The position numbers and the translations under genes are program-made. A stretch of DNA of 44,006 nucleotides, from NCBI GenBank assembly GCA_008711135.1, contig VUAW01000023.1, forward strand, positions 1 through 44,006, written 5' to 3'. The DNA comes from Rhodobacteraceae bacterium LNNU 3342. Its GTDB lineage: Bacteria; Pseudomonadota; Alphaproteobacteria; Rhodobacterales; Rhodobacteraceae. Of this stretch, positions 8,491 to 16,701 are shown one piece after another (within the stretch, counting starts at the first letter, position 1; the number at the start of each line of letters is the position of its first letter). Below the pieces are notes generated by a model. It saw nothing but the letters and a program-made list of their open reading frames with translations. It was not told the DNA's origin and did not search any database.

Positions 8491-9354
8491 TCAGCGGACC
8501 GTGATTTCCATCTCTCCGATGCCCGCAATCCAGGCCATCATCACATCGCCCGAGACGACCGGTGCCACGCCTTCCGGGGTGCCCGTAAACAGCAGGTCGC
8601 CCGGCATCAGCGTGTAGAAGGCGGATGCCTTTTCGATCAGTGCCGCCACATCGCGCAGCAGATTCGCGGTCGAGGTCTTCTGGCGAGTCTCGCCATTGAC
8701 TGTCAGATGCATCTCAAGCGCCGACGGGTCCGGGATTTCATCCGCCGTCACCAGCCACGGACCCAGCACGGTGTAGCTGTCGCAGGATTTGCGCATGCTC
8801 CGCTCTTGCGTGCCGCGCACGGTCATGTCGAGGCCGACGGCATAGCCCGCCACACGCGAAAGCGCCTGATCGCGCGACACGCGGTCCGCGCGGGTGCCAA
8901 TGATGGCGACCAGTTCAATCTCGTGATCGTTGCGCGCCTCGGGGAAACGGATCACCACCGGCTCAGACGCGCCGATCAGAGAACTCGGTGCCTTGAGGAA
9001 CAGCCCCGCCTTGTCGATGGGTATGATATTGGTGCCGTGGTGGATCGTCTGATCCGCCAGCGCCTCTTCATGGTGCAGCCGGTAACTCACCGGCGCGGCC
9101 ACGATCTTGCGGGGCGAGGCGACCGGCGGAAGCAGCCGAACGTTGCCGACCGGAATTCCGGGCGCGGCATCGGCCAAGGCCTCAATCCGGTCCCGCAATC
9201 CGGGCAGCGCCGCAATTAGCGGGTCATGGTCGGGCAGCGGATAGCGCCAGCTGGGCAAAGCATCCAGAATGGTGGTCACATCATGGACGGTCAGCGCCTT
9301 CGCCGCGCCGCGCACCACGCCTAGACGGTTGTCATCGAACCTGCACAGCCGCAT
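8491..9354 (-). CDS. FAH-superfamily hydrolase/isomerase, 287 aa
   Basis: A longer FAH-family member: a divergent N-terminal domain (residues 1-70), then PPVASPRKIVAAPVSYRLHH, NDHEIELVAIIG (ExE metal ligands), GYAVGLDMTVRGTQERSMRK (Asp ligand) and MPGDLLFTGTPEGVAPVVSGD. The metal site is complete. Relatives include hydrolases and decarboxylase/isomerases of aromatic meta-cleavage and homoprotocatechuate pathways, so the exact reaction cannot be fixed. Its ATG at 9354 shares its A with the TGA of fumarylacetoacetase (TGATG). The second lysine-arginine rich turn (RSMRKSCDSY) differs from the WDWSK lid of the downstream paralogue, suggesting another substrate. Confidence 0.8.
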   Translation of the reverse strand: MRLCRFDDNRLGVVRGAAKALTVHDVTTILDALPSWRYPLPDHDPLIAALPGLRDRIEALADAAPGIPVGNVRLLPPVASPRKIVAAPVSYRLHHEEALADQTIHHGTNIIPIDKAGLFLKAPSSLIGASEPVVIRFPEARNDHEIELVAIIGTRADRVSRDQALSRVAGYAVGLDMTVRGTQERSMRKSCDSYTVLGPWLVTADEIPDPSALEMHLTVNGETRQKTSTANLLRDVAALIEKASAFYTLMPGDLLFTGTPEGVAPVVSGDVMMAWIAGIGEMEITVR

Positions 9355-10622
9355 CAGAATGCCTTTCCCACTTGGGTGGGTGCGGGCAGGATACGCCCCT
9401 CGCACCGGCCAAAACCGATGCGCTGACCATCGACCTCTCCCCACCCGGTCAGGGTGACGCTGTCGCCATCCTGCAGGAAGATACGGCTGCCACCGTGTTC
9501 CAGCGCGACCTCGTCCCGGCCACCCCAACTTTGCTCCATCAGGCAGCCGAAGTTCTGCCGTTCCGGCCCCGAGATGGTGCCCGATCCCAAAAGGTCGCCT
9601 GTCTGCATCCGGCAGCCGCAGACGGCGTGATGTGCCAGCAGTTGCGGAGCGGAGTAATAGAGATATGCCGTATTAGTCTGCACGATCCGGCTGGCCTCTG
9701 CCGCGCCTTCTGGGGCAAGATGCGCCTCCAGCTTCACGTCGAGGAAGTAATCGGCCTCTTCCTGCAAATAAGGCAGCAGGTCATTGTCGCGCTTCGGCCC
9801 CGGACGGCGGCACTGTTCCAGCGCTGCGCGCGTCACGACCCAAGGACTGATTGAGGTGGCGAAGGCCTTGGACTGGAACGGCCCAAGGGGTTGCCCCTCC
9901 CACCGTTGGATGTCGCGCGCGGACCAGTCGTTCAACAGGACGAAGCCGAACAGATGGTCCCAGGCCTCGGCCACGGTCAGGGTCTGGCCCAGTTCGGTGG
10001 GCAGCGCGACGATGGCGCCGAACTCCACCTCGATATCCAGCCGCTGCGAGGGGCCGAATTTCGGACCATCCGCGCCCATCACCTGCCCCAGCGGGCGACG
10101 CACCGGGGTGCCCGACACAACCACGGTCGAAGCCCGCCCGTTGTAGCCGATGGGCATATGCGTCCAGTTCGGGGTCAGCGCGTTTTCCGGCCCGCGCAGG
10201 ATCGAGCCAGAGTTGAAGGCGTGCTGCCGCCCCGCATAGAAATCGGTGTAGCCTTTGACATCGACCGGCAGGTGCATCCGCGCCTTATCCAGCGAGATCA
10301 ACGCCCGCTCGCGCAGCGCCGCGTTCTCGCGCAGCGCAGGGTCACCGCCTTCGGCCAGCAGATCCGTAAGCCGCGACCGCACATTGGCCCATGTGTCTGC
10401 CCCCGCGGCCATGAACCGGTTCAGCGCCGGCTGGTCAAAGCCCAGATCCGCACCGGGCAGCAGTCCCGCAGCGGCAAGCTCGGCCAGATCCAGCACGCAA
10501 TTGCCAATGGCCACGCCGCAACGCGGGCCCCTCCCTCCGGTAGAAAAAACCCCGTAAGGCAGATTCGCCAATGAAAAATCGCAGTCCGGGGCCCGTGCTC
10601 CGGTGACCCATGAATGTTTCAC
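9354..10622 (-). CDS. fahA: Fumarylacetoacetase
   Basis: 422 residues in the full-length fumarylacetoacetase layout: N-terminal SH3-like domain (FSLANLPYGVFS), then KGYTDFYAGRQHAFNSG with the catalytic histidine, LDIEVEFGAIVALP (ExE metal ligands), LLNDWSARDIQRWEGQPLGP (Asp ligand) and a C-terminal GDLLGSGTISGPE loop. It splits fumarylacetoacetate into fumarate and acetoacetate, the last step of homogentisate breakdown. I choose the GTG at 10622 (MKHSWVTGARAP) because GGGAGGG lies a few bases upstream and it matches the family's usual N-terminus; an in-frame ATG 14 codons upstream is less likely. It is the first gene of the leftward operon, divergent from the transporter operon. Confidence 0.9.
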   Translation of the reverse strand: MKHSWVTGARAPDCDFSLANLPYGVFSTGGRGPRCGVAIGNCVLDLAELAAAGLLPGADLGFDQPALNRFMAAGADTWANVRSRLTDLLAEGGDPALRENAALRERALISLDKARMHLPVDVKGYTDFYAGRQHAFNSGSILRGPENALTPNWTHMPIGYNGRASTVVVSGTPVRRPLGQVMGADGPKFGPSQRLDIEVEFGAIVALPTELGQTLTVAEAWDHLFGFVLLNDWSARDIQRWEGQPLGPFQSKAFATSISPWVVTRAALEQCRRPGPKRDNDLLPYLQEEADYFLDVKLEAHLAPEGAAEASRIVQTNTAYLYYSAPQLLAHHAVCGCRMQTGDLLGSGTISGPERQNFGCLMEQSWGGRDEVALEHGGSRIFLQDGDSVTLTGWGEVDGQRIGFGRCEGRILPAPTQVGKAF

Positions 10623-10877
10623 GCAAGCCCTCCCAAGCTCTTGTGCGGTATCGCGGAATCTCATCTGGGCACGCCTTGTCGCGGCCCACGATTCCTGCGT
10701 GCGCATTAAAACTGCATCCAACTTTGACAGTTCAATCACAAAATCAAGCAAAATGATTGACTTACCACAGAATTGTATACACTTTTGAAGCACACCGACC
10801 GGAGAAGAGGAGTGGTATCGCGGCAGGGGAGTGCCGTGCAGCCCGTGGACAGGTTCGGTGCATGGGAGGAGAAAACG
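10623..10877. promoter_or_regulatory. Divergent promoter region of degradation and transport operons
   Basis: The 255 bases between the two divergent operons contain an AT-rich core (10700-10785) in otherwise GC-rich DNA. TTGACA at 10724-10729 and TTGACT at 10757-10762 are -35-like on the plus strand. On the minus strand ttgaac with tttaat about 19 bases away is a weak candidate. No start site can be fixed from sequence. A single short region therefore probably controls both operons. Confidence 0.5.
10774..10781. promoter_or_regulatory. TGTATACA palindrome, candidate GntR/FCD operator
   Basis: A perfect 8-base palindrome inside aattgtatacactttt. GTATAC-centred palindromes are known operators of several GntR regulators of the FadR/FCD branch, and the last gene of the rightward operon encodes such a regulator. 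The position, within the AT-rich core and downstream of the -35-like hexamers, suits repression. Binding is inferred. Confidence 0.45.
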
Positions 10878-12497
10878 ATGACTGCCACCGTCAGGAGGCT
10901 GCCACTCTGGTTTGCCACAGGACTTGTGACCTTTGCCGCGCCCGCAGTTGCCCAAGAGCTGGGCGAGCCGGTGCCGGCACTGAAAATCGCCTATTACGCC
11001 GCCGACATGGGGCCGATGTATGAACAATCGGCGCGCGTCCTGTCCGAGGAATGGGCCAAGCTGGGCCTGACATTCCAGATGCAGCCGGTGCAGTTCAGCA
11101 CCTTCATCTCCAACATCATGGTTGGCGGAGGGCTGGAAGACATGGCGGTGTTCACCGTCGGCGCCGACCCGGACCGCGTGGACCCGACCTACTGGCTGCA
11201 TGATCTTGGGGCCTGCGGCGCACGGCGCAACGGCGCCAAATGGTGCGACGAGGCCTATACCAAGATGGTGCAGGACCAGCGCGAGTTGATCGTTCAGGAT
11301 GAACGCATCGCGGCCGTGCATGCAGCACAGCAGCATTTCTATGACACCATGCCCTGGTGGCCGGCGACGAACACCGTCTACGGCATCCTGTGGAACAACG
11401 AGAAATGGGAAAACGTCACCTCGCCGGCCCCCGTCGCCGCGCATGAAGGGCTGATCGACCCTTGGCTGTCGGCCAAGCCCTTGACCGATGACCGCTGGCT
11501 GGACTGGGCGCATTATGAGGATGTGACCACGTACAACCCAATGGCCGAAGAAGGCGCGGTGGGCTGGCTGCGTTTCATCTATGACACCTTCGCCAAGAAC
11601 AATTCCGAAGGCGAGACGATTCCCTGGGCGGCAAGCGCATGGGAATTCACCGATCCGACCACGGTGAAGATCACCCTGCGCGAAGGCATGAAGTTCCACG
11701 ATGGCGAGACCGTCACAGCAGATGACGCGGTCTTCACCCTGAACAAGGTGGTGGAGCTGCAACCCCCGGCCATGTCGTCGCGGATCGCCAATATCGCCTC
11801 GGCGGAAAAAATCGACAACCTGACCTTCAACGTGAAGCTGAAGTCGCCCGACGCTTCGTTCATTACGACGGTTCTGCCCTATGCCTTCATCCTACCCGAG
11901 CATCTGTGGGCCGATTACACCGGCGATTTCGTGGCTCGCGATGTTGTGGCGGATGGCGTGGCCATCGGCAGCGGCCCGTTCAAGTTCAAGACCTGGCGCG
12001 TGAACGAAGTGCACGAGCTGGACGCGAACCCTGACCACTTCCATGCACCAGGCTATGACGGTGTGCGCCGTCTGGCGCTGGGTCAGGCCGACGCCATCCG
12101 TTCGGCCATGCTGGCCGGCACGGGCGACATCGCGACCATGGTCCTGCCGGTTGCGGCGATGAGCGATCTGGCCGAGCAGGAGGATTTCCTCGATTTCCTT
12201 GAAATCCCGTCGCATGGCACGATGCTGATCTGGCTCAACAACGAGAAAGAGCCCTTCACCAACCCGGCCTTCCGCAAGGCGCTACGTTTGGCCACCGCCA
12301 AGGAACGTGCTGCAATCGAAGGCTGGCTCGGCTTTGCCGTCCCAGCGGGCGAAGGCCCGGTTCCGAAGCAGCTGGGCATGTGGTACAATTCGAACCTGCC
12401 CGAGATCGCCTTCGATATCGAAGCCGCACGCGGCGCGCTGGCCGAGGCCGGGTTCGGCTGGGATGCCAAAGGCCGTCTGCACTATCCCGAAGAGTAG
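10878..12497 (+). CDS. Family-5 ABC substrate-binding protein, segments circularly permuted
   Basis: 539 residues with signal peptide (LPLWFATGLVTFAAPAVAQE), exported to the periplasm. The start at 10878 has ribosome site ggagga at 7 bases. All SBP_bac_5 landmarks are present, but in rotated order. Residues about 35-175 (LKIAYYAADMG, GADPDRVDP, PWWPATNTVYGILWN) are what normally forms the C-terminal third of DppA/OppA-like proteins. They are followed by the normal N-terminal part (VGWLRFIYDTFAKN, TVKITLREGMKFHDGETVTA at about 260-280) and the middle lobe (GSGPFKFKTWRV; FRKALRLATAKERAAI about 464). The protein ends at EAARGALAEAGFGWDAKGRL, exactly where the usual protein continues into the first segment. 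It heads the transport operon; the ligand is unknown. Confidence 0.85.
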   Translation: MTATVRRLPLWFATGLVTFAAPAVAQELGEPVPALKIAYYAADMGPMYEQSARVLSEEWAKLGLTFQMQPVQFSTFISNIMVGGGLEDMAVFTVGADPDRVDPTYWLHDLGACGARRNGAKWCDEAYTKMVQDQRELIVQDERIAAVHAAQQHFYDTMPWWPATNTVYGILWNNEKWENVTSPAPVAAHEGLIDPWLSAKPLTDDRWLDWAHYEDVTTYNPMAEEGAVGWLRFIYDTFAKNNSEGETIPWAASAWEFTDPTTVKITLREGMKFHDGETVTADDAVFTLNKVVELQPPAMSSRIANIASAEKIDNLTFNVKLKSPDASFITTVLPYAFILPEHLWADYTGDFVARDVVADGVAIGSGPFKFKTWRVNEVHELDANPDHFHAPGYDGVRRLALGQADAIRSAMLAGTGDIATMVLPVAAMSDLAEQEDFLDFLEIPSHGTMLIWLNNEKEPFTNPAFRKALRLATAKERAAIEGWLGFAVPAGEGPVPKQLGMWYNSNLPEIAFDIEAARGALAEAGFGWDAKGRLHYPEE

Positions 12498-12512
12498 GCG
12501 CTGATCCCGCGT

Positions 12513-12535
12513 CCGGCCCGCGACAGGCGGGCCGG
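12513..12535 (+). terminator. Intergenic hairpin after the binding-protein gene
   Basis: Perfect 9-bp stem (ccggcccgc / gcgggccgg) with loop gacag, in the gap between binding-protein and permease genes. It lacks a following T-run, so it more likely stabilises the upstream mRNA or attenuates transcription, giving more binding protein than permease, as often seen in such operons. Confidence 0.55.
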
Positions 12536-12594
12536 GCCCCTTGTGCCCCGCATTCCAGCGGGCAGCCCGCAACCTCAGCCAGCCGGAGATCCCG

Positions 12595-13560
12595 ATGCGC
12601 GCCTATATCCTTCGCCGCCTGGCACAATCTGTGCTGGTCGTCTGGGCGGTCACGTCGATCATGTTCTTCATGTTCCGTGTGATGCCCGCCGATCCCACCG
12701 CCATGCTTCTTGAACGGGGCCTGACCGAAGAGGCGCGTCAGGCGCTGCTGCAGGAATGGGGCCTGACCGGCACCCTCTGGGACCAGTATGTCGCCTATCT
12801 GGGCAATATCCTGACTGGCGATTTCGGATCGTCCTTCCTGTACCGCAAGCCGGTATGGGAGGTGCTGACGCCGCTGATCATCAACACTTTGTGGATCGCG
12901 GTTCCGGGACTGCTGCTCGGCGCGGCCCTTGGGGCGGTCATTGGCACCGCGGTCGGCTGGGCCGAGCGTGGCGGGAAGCTAGAGCGTTCGGGCATCTTCT
13001 TGGCCACCGTGATCCGCGGCGTGCCGAACTTCGTGATCGGCATCGCGCTCCTGACCATATTCTCCAGCACTCTGAGCTGGTTCCCAGGTTTCGGCATGGG
13101 CGATCCCGGTGCCACCACCGGCTTTGCCCGCTATATGACACTGGATTTCCTGCATCATCTGGCGCTGCCGCTGATCGCCGTCATCATCTATTTCATGCCG
13201 GAAAACCTCCTTTTGATGCGCTCGGGCGTGGTCGAAAACCGGACAGAGGATTACATCGAGCTGATCCGCGCCAAGGGCGTGCCGCAGCGCCGGGTCGCCT
13301 GGCACGCCGCGCGCAATTCCATGCTGCCGCTGATCACCTGGCTGTTCCCCGCGCTGGCCGAAACCATTGCCGGCATCGTGGTGATCGAGATCGTCTTCTC
13401 ATGGCCCGGCGTCGGGCGCGAACTGGTCTTGGCGGTGACGCGGCAGGATTACCCGGTGGCCCAGGCGGCCTTCTTCCTTCTGGCGGTGATGATCGTGCTG
13501 GCCAACCTCGCCGCCGACCTTGTCTACGGCAAACTTGATCCGCGGGTGGTCTACAAATGA
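12595..13560 (+). CDS. Peptide/nickel-type ABC permease, DppB-like
   Basis: 321 residues with an N-terminal helix RAYILRRLAQSVLVVWAV, typical of DppB/OppB permeases, followed by the family's RVMPADP and GDFGSS turns and six predicted membrane spans. The cytoplasmic EAA loop is YIELIRAKGVPQRRV (residues about 218-235), which docks on the ATPase. The stop overlaps the next start (ATGA at 13557-13560). It pairs with the DppC-like protein to form the inner-membrane channel. Confidence 0.9.
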   Translation: MRAYILRRLAQSVLVVWAVTSIMFFMFRVMPADPTAMLLERGLTEEARQALLQEWGLTGTLWDQYVAYLGNILTGDFGSSFLYRKPVWEVLTPLIINTLWIAVPGLLLGAALGAVIGTAVGWAERGGKLERSGIFLATVIRGVPNFVIGIALLTIFSSTLSWFPGFGMGDPGATTGFARYMTLDFLHHLALPLIAVIIYFMPENLLLMRSGVVENRTEDYIELIRAKGVPQRRVAWHAARNSMLPLITWLFPALAETIAGIVVIEIVFSWPGVGRELVLAVTRQDYPVAQAAFFLLAVMIVLANLAADLVYGKLDPRVVYK

Positions 13561-14471
13561 ATGACATCCAGAACCCCGCTGCCTCGGCAGCCATTCAGGG
13601 CCGCAGCCCTTGGCGCGCGGCCTGGGACTCGCTGCGTCTGATGATGCAGGACAGCTTTGCCGTGGCCGGCGTCGCGATCCTGATCCTGTTCGTGGTGACC
13701 GCGCTGGCGGCCCCCCTGCTGGCCCCGTTCGACCCGTTCAAGGCGATGATGACCGAGACCGGGCGCCTCGCCCGCCTGCGCCCGCCCTCGGGGGAATATC
13801 TGCTGGGTACGACCGCCTTCGGCAATGACGTGCTGAGCCAGTTCCTGCACGGTTTCCGCGTGGCGTTGCTGGTCGGCCTTGTCGCGGCGGTGGCGGTCGG
13901 CTTCATCTCCACCGTATTCGGGGTGCTGGCCGGCTACTTCGGCGGCTGGATTGATGATGTACTGATGCGCATCACCGATGTAGCGCTGTCGATCCCGACG
14001 CTGCCCTTCTCCATCGTTGCCGTCGCCCTGCTGGGGCCCAGCATCGAGAATATCATCCTCGTCATCACCATCCTGTTCTGGCGCAATGGCGCGCGGATCA
14101 TCCGATCTGCCGTGCTGACCGAGCGGGAGCGGGTCTATGTCAAATGGGCGCGCGCAGCCGGGGCCTCGCATTTCCACATCATCATGCGTCACATCCTGCC
14201 CAATATCGTGCGGGTGATCTTTCTGTGGGTCACAATGTCGGTGGCTTTTGCCATCCTGACCGAGGCCAGCCTGTCCTTCCTGGGTCTGGGCGACCCGACG
14301 GTCATCAGCTGGGGTCAGATGCTGAACACCGCCTTCTCCAGCGGCAACCTGCGCACCGCATGGTGGTGGGTGGTGCCGCCCTCACTCGCCCTCGTGATGC
14401 TGGTCTCGGCCCTTTACCTGATCGGCCGCGCCTATGAGGAACAGACCAACCCCCGACTGAGGAGGCGCTGA
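13557..14471 (+). CDS. Peptide/nickel-type ABC permease, DppC-like
   Basis: 304 residues. The N-terminal cytoplasmic segment and first span (SFAVAGVAILILFVVTALAA) are followed by the DppC hallmark YLLGTTAFGNDVLSQFLHG and an EAA loop (YVKWARAAGASHFHIIMRH, residues about 190-210). Five or six membrane spans are visible. It is translationally coupled to both neighbours (ATGA before, TGATG after), consistent with stoichiometric assembly of the transporter. Confidence 0.9.
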   Translation: MNDIQNPAASAAIQGRSPWRAAWDSLRLMMQDSFAVAGVAILILFVVTALAAPLLAPFDPFKAMMTETGRLARLRPPSGEYLLGTTAFGNDVLSQFLHGFRVALLVGLVAAVAVGFISTVFGVLAGYFGGWIDDVLMRITDVALSIPTLPFSIVAVALLGPSIENIILVITILFWRNGARIIRSAVLTERERVYVKWARAAGASHFHIIMRHILPNIVRVIFLWVTMSVAFAILTEASLSFLGLGDPTVISWGQMLNTAFSSGNLRTAWWWVVPPSLALVMLVSALYLIGRAYEEQTNPRLRRR

Positions 14472-15592
14472 TGGCCGCATCCACCCCACCCCGCGCCGGC
14501 ACCCGCCCAGCCTCGGCTGCGACCTTGGCTCAGCTGGCAGAACTGAACCAGCGTCTTGCCTGGAAGCCTGCGGCCCGCCTTCAGGTTGAAGGCCTGTCGA
14601 TCGGCTATTCCACCCTGCGCGGCCGGTTCCACGCGGTCGAGGATATCAGCTTTGAGGTGCCCGCCGGCACGAACCTTGGCCTTGTCGGTGAAAGCGGCTG
14701 CGGCAAAAGCACCGTGATCAAGGCGCTGATGGGCCTGCAACCGGCCAACACCTCCGTCTCGGGCCGCGCGCTGCTGGACGGGCAGGATATCCTTGGTCTG
14801 GACGATCGCGGCTTGCGCGACATCCGCTGGAACAGCATCTCGCTGATCACGCAAAGCGCGATGAACTCGCTTGATCCGGTCTATACCATCGGCGACCAGA
14901 TCGCGGAGGCGATCCGCGCGCATGAGCGGGTGAGTCGCGCCACCGCCTGGGCGCGGGCGGAGGAAATGTTCGCCCTTGTCGGCCTGCCTGCCGGGCGGCT
15001 TTATGAGTTCCCCCATATGTTCTCGGGCGGGATGCGGCAGCGCGCCGTCATCGCCATGGCGCTCGCGCTGAATGCCGGGATGCTTCTGGCGGATGAGCCG
15101 ACAACCGCGCTGGACCCGATCATGCAGTCGCAGATCATGACCCGCATCCGGGGCATCCATGCCCATATGCGCCGCTCGATGATCCTTGTAACCCATGACA
15201 TCGCGGTCGTGGCCGAGACCTGCGAAAACACCGTGGTGATGTATGCCGGCAAGATGGCCGAAAGCGGGCCGACAGCCGATGTGCTGGAACGCCCGCTGCA
15301 TCCCTATACCATGGGGCTGCAGAACGCCTTCCCGCGGCTGCCGGTGCCGGGTGCGCCACGCCAGCCGTTGATCTCGATCCCCGGAGTGGTGCCGAACCTG
15401 CTTCTGCCACCGCCCGGCTGCCGCTTTGCCAGCCGCTGCCCCTTTGCCACCGATCTGTGCCGCACAACCGCGCCCCCTGTGGTGCGGCACGGCGCACAGG
15501 TCGCCACCTGCCATCACACCGACCGCTCCGAGGAATTCCGCGCCGCCGCCGCCCGCCCGGAAACCTGGCGAAACATGAGAGGTGCCGCATGA
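14471..15592 (+). CDS. ABC transporter ATPase, DppD-like
   Basis: 373 residues. Walker A GLVGESGCGKST lies near residue 73, signature FSGGMRQRAV near 183 and Walker B MLLADEPTTALD near 202, with switch His in ILVTHDIAVV. The C-terminal oligopeptide-transporter extension contains the cysteine motif CRFASRCPFATDLC. A roughly 35-residue Ala/Pro-rich N-terminal lead before LQVEGLSIGY is longer than usual. The start shares its A with the upstream TGA (TGATG). It powers uptake together with the next ATPase. Confidence 0.9.
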   Translation: MAASTPPRAGTRPASAATLAQLAELNQRLAWKPAARLQVEGLSIGYSTLRGRFHAVEDISFEVPAGTNLGLVGESGCGKSTVIKALMGLQPANTSVSGRALLDGQDILGLDDRGLRDIRWNSISLITQSAMNSLDPVYTIGDQIAEAIRAHERVSRATAWARAEEMFALVGLPAGRLYEFPHMFSGGMRQRAVIAMALALNAGMLLADEPTTALDPIMQSQIMTRIRGIHAHMRRSMILVTHDIAVVAETCENTVVMYAGKMAESGPTADVLERPLHPYTMGLQNAFPRLPVPGAPRQPLISIPGVVPNLLLPPPGCRFASRCPFATDLCRTTAPPVVRHGAQVATCHHTDRSEEFRAAAARPETWRNMRGAA

Positions 15593-16701
15593 CGGACCGC
15601 CCGACCATCGCCCCTGACGCCCCTGCCGTGATCGAGGCGCGCGACCTGAAGACCCATTTTCAGGGCCACACCGGCCTTATCAACGCCATGCTCGGGTTAA
15701 AGCCGCCTACGGCCCGCGCGCTGGACGGCGTCGACCTGCGCATCCGCGAACGTGAGATCGTCGGCCTCGTTGGTGAATCCGGCTGCGGGAAATCCACGCT
15801 CGGCATGTCGTTGGTGCGGATGTATCAGCCGACCGGGGGCCAGATCCTCTATCGCGGGGATGAGATCACCAAGGCCGTAGGTCGGCAGCTGAAGGACTAT
15901 CGCCGGCAGGCCCAGATCATCTTTCAGGATCCCTATTCCTCATTGAACCCGCGCCTAACCATCGGGCAGGTGATCGAGGAGCCGCTGATCATCCACGGCA
16001 TCGGCAACGCGGCCGAGCGGCGTGAGAAGGTCATCAAGGCGATGGAGCTGGTGCGCATTCCCGCCGCCGACAATATCGACCGCTATCCGTCAGACCTGTC
16101 GGGCGGACAAAGACAGCGCATCGCCATCGCACGGGCGCTGGTCCTGGAGCCGAAGTTCATCGTGGCCGATGAGCCGGTGTCGATGCTCGACGTCTCCATC
16201 CAGGCCAGCGTGCTGGAGCTTCTGGACGAGCTGTCCCGCGATCTGGGGCTAGCGGTGCTCTATATCTCGCATGACATCGCGACGGTCGGCTACATCTGCA
16301 ACCATGTCGCGGTGATGTATCTGGGCCGCATCGTAGAAGAGGGGAAAGCCGAGGATGTGCTCACCCGCCCGCTGCATCCCTACACCCAACGCTTGATGGC
16401 CGCGATCCCGCGGATGGACCCGGGCGAGGCGACCGAGCGGGTGGAGTTGCGCGGCGATGTGCCCTCGCCTCTGGCCGTGCCGCCGGGCTGCCGCTTCTCC
16501 TCGCGCTGCCCCTATACCACCCCACTGTGCGAGGCGGTGGAGCCGGACCTGTCGGATCAGCCGAGCGGGCAGCGGGTGCGCTGCCATATCCATGACGACC
16601 GCGCCGCGCGGGCCCATCCCGAACTGACGCCGCCCCGCCCGGGGCTTGTCACCGAAACTGCCGATGCCGGTATTCTTGTCGAAACGCTGGATCACGCCTG
16701 A
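15589..16701 (+). CDS. ABC transporter ATPase, DppF-like
   Basis: 370 residues. Walker A (GLVGESGCGKSTLGMSLV) lies near residue 60, the DppF-type Q-loop FQDPYSSLNPRLTIGQ near 115, signature LSGGQRQRIAIARAL near 170 and Walker B FIVADEPVSMLDVSIQ near 190, followed by the CRFSSRCPYTTPLC extension. The start at 15589 overlaps the previous stop (ATGA). It is the second nucleotide-binding subunit of this importer. Confidence 0.9.
   Translation: MTDRPTIAPDAPAVIEARDLKTHFQGHTGLINAMLGLKPPTARALDGVDLRIREREIVGLVGESGCGKSTLGMSLVRMYQPTGGQILYRGDEITKAVGRQLKDYRRQAQIIFQDPYSSLNPRLTIGQVIEEPLIIHGIGNAAERREKVIKAMELVRIPAADNIDRYPSDLSGGQRQRIAIARALVLEPKFIVADEPVSMLDVSIQASVLELLDELSRDLGLAVLYISHDIATVGYICNHVAVMYLGRIVEEGKAEDVLTRPLHPYTQRLMAAIPRMDPGEATERVELRGDVPSPLAVPPGCRFSSRCPYTTPLCEAVEPDLSDQPSGQRVRCHIHDDRAARAHPELTPPRPGLVTETADAGILVETLDHA

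Noticed and set aside
10623-11762. Upstream in-frame extension of fumarylacetoacetase
   Set aside because: The frame stays open antisense to the binding-protein gene, but the family N-terminus and ribosome site place the start at 10622.
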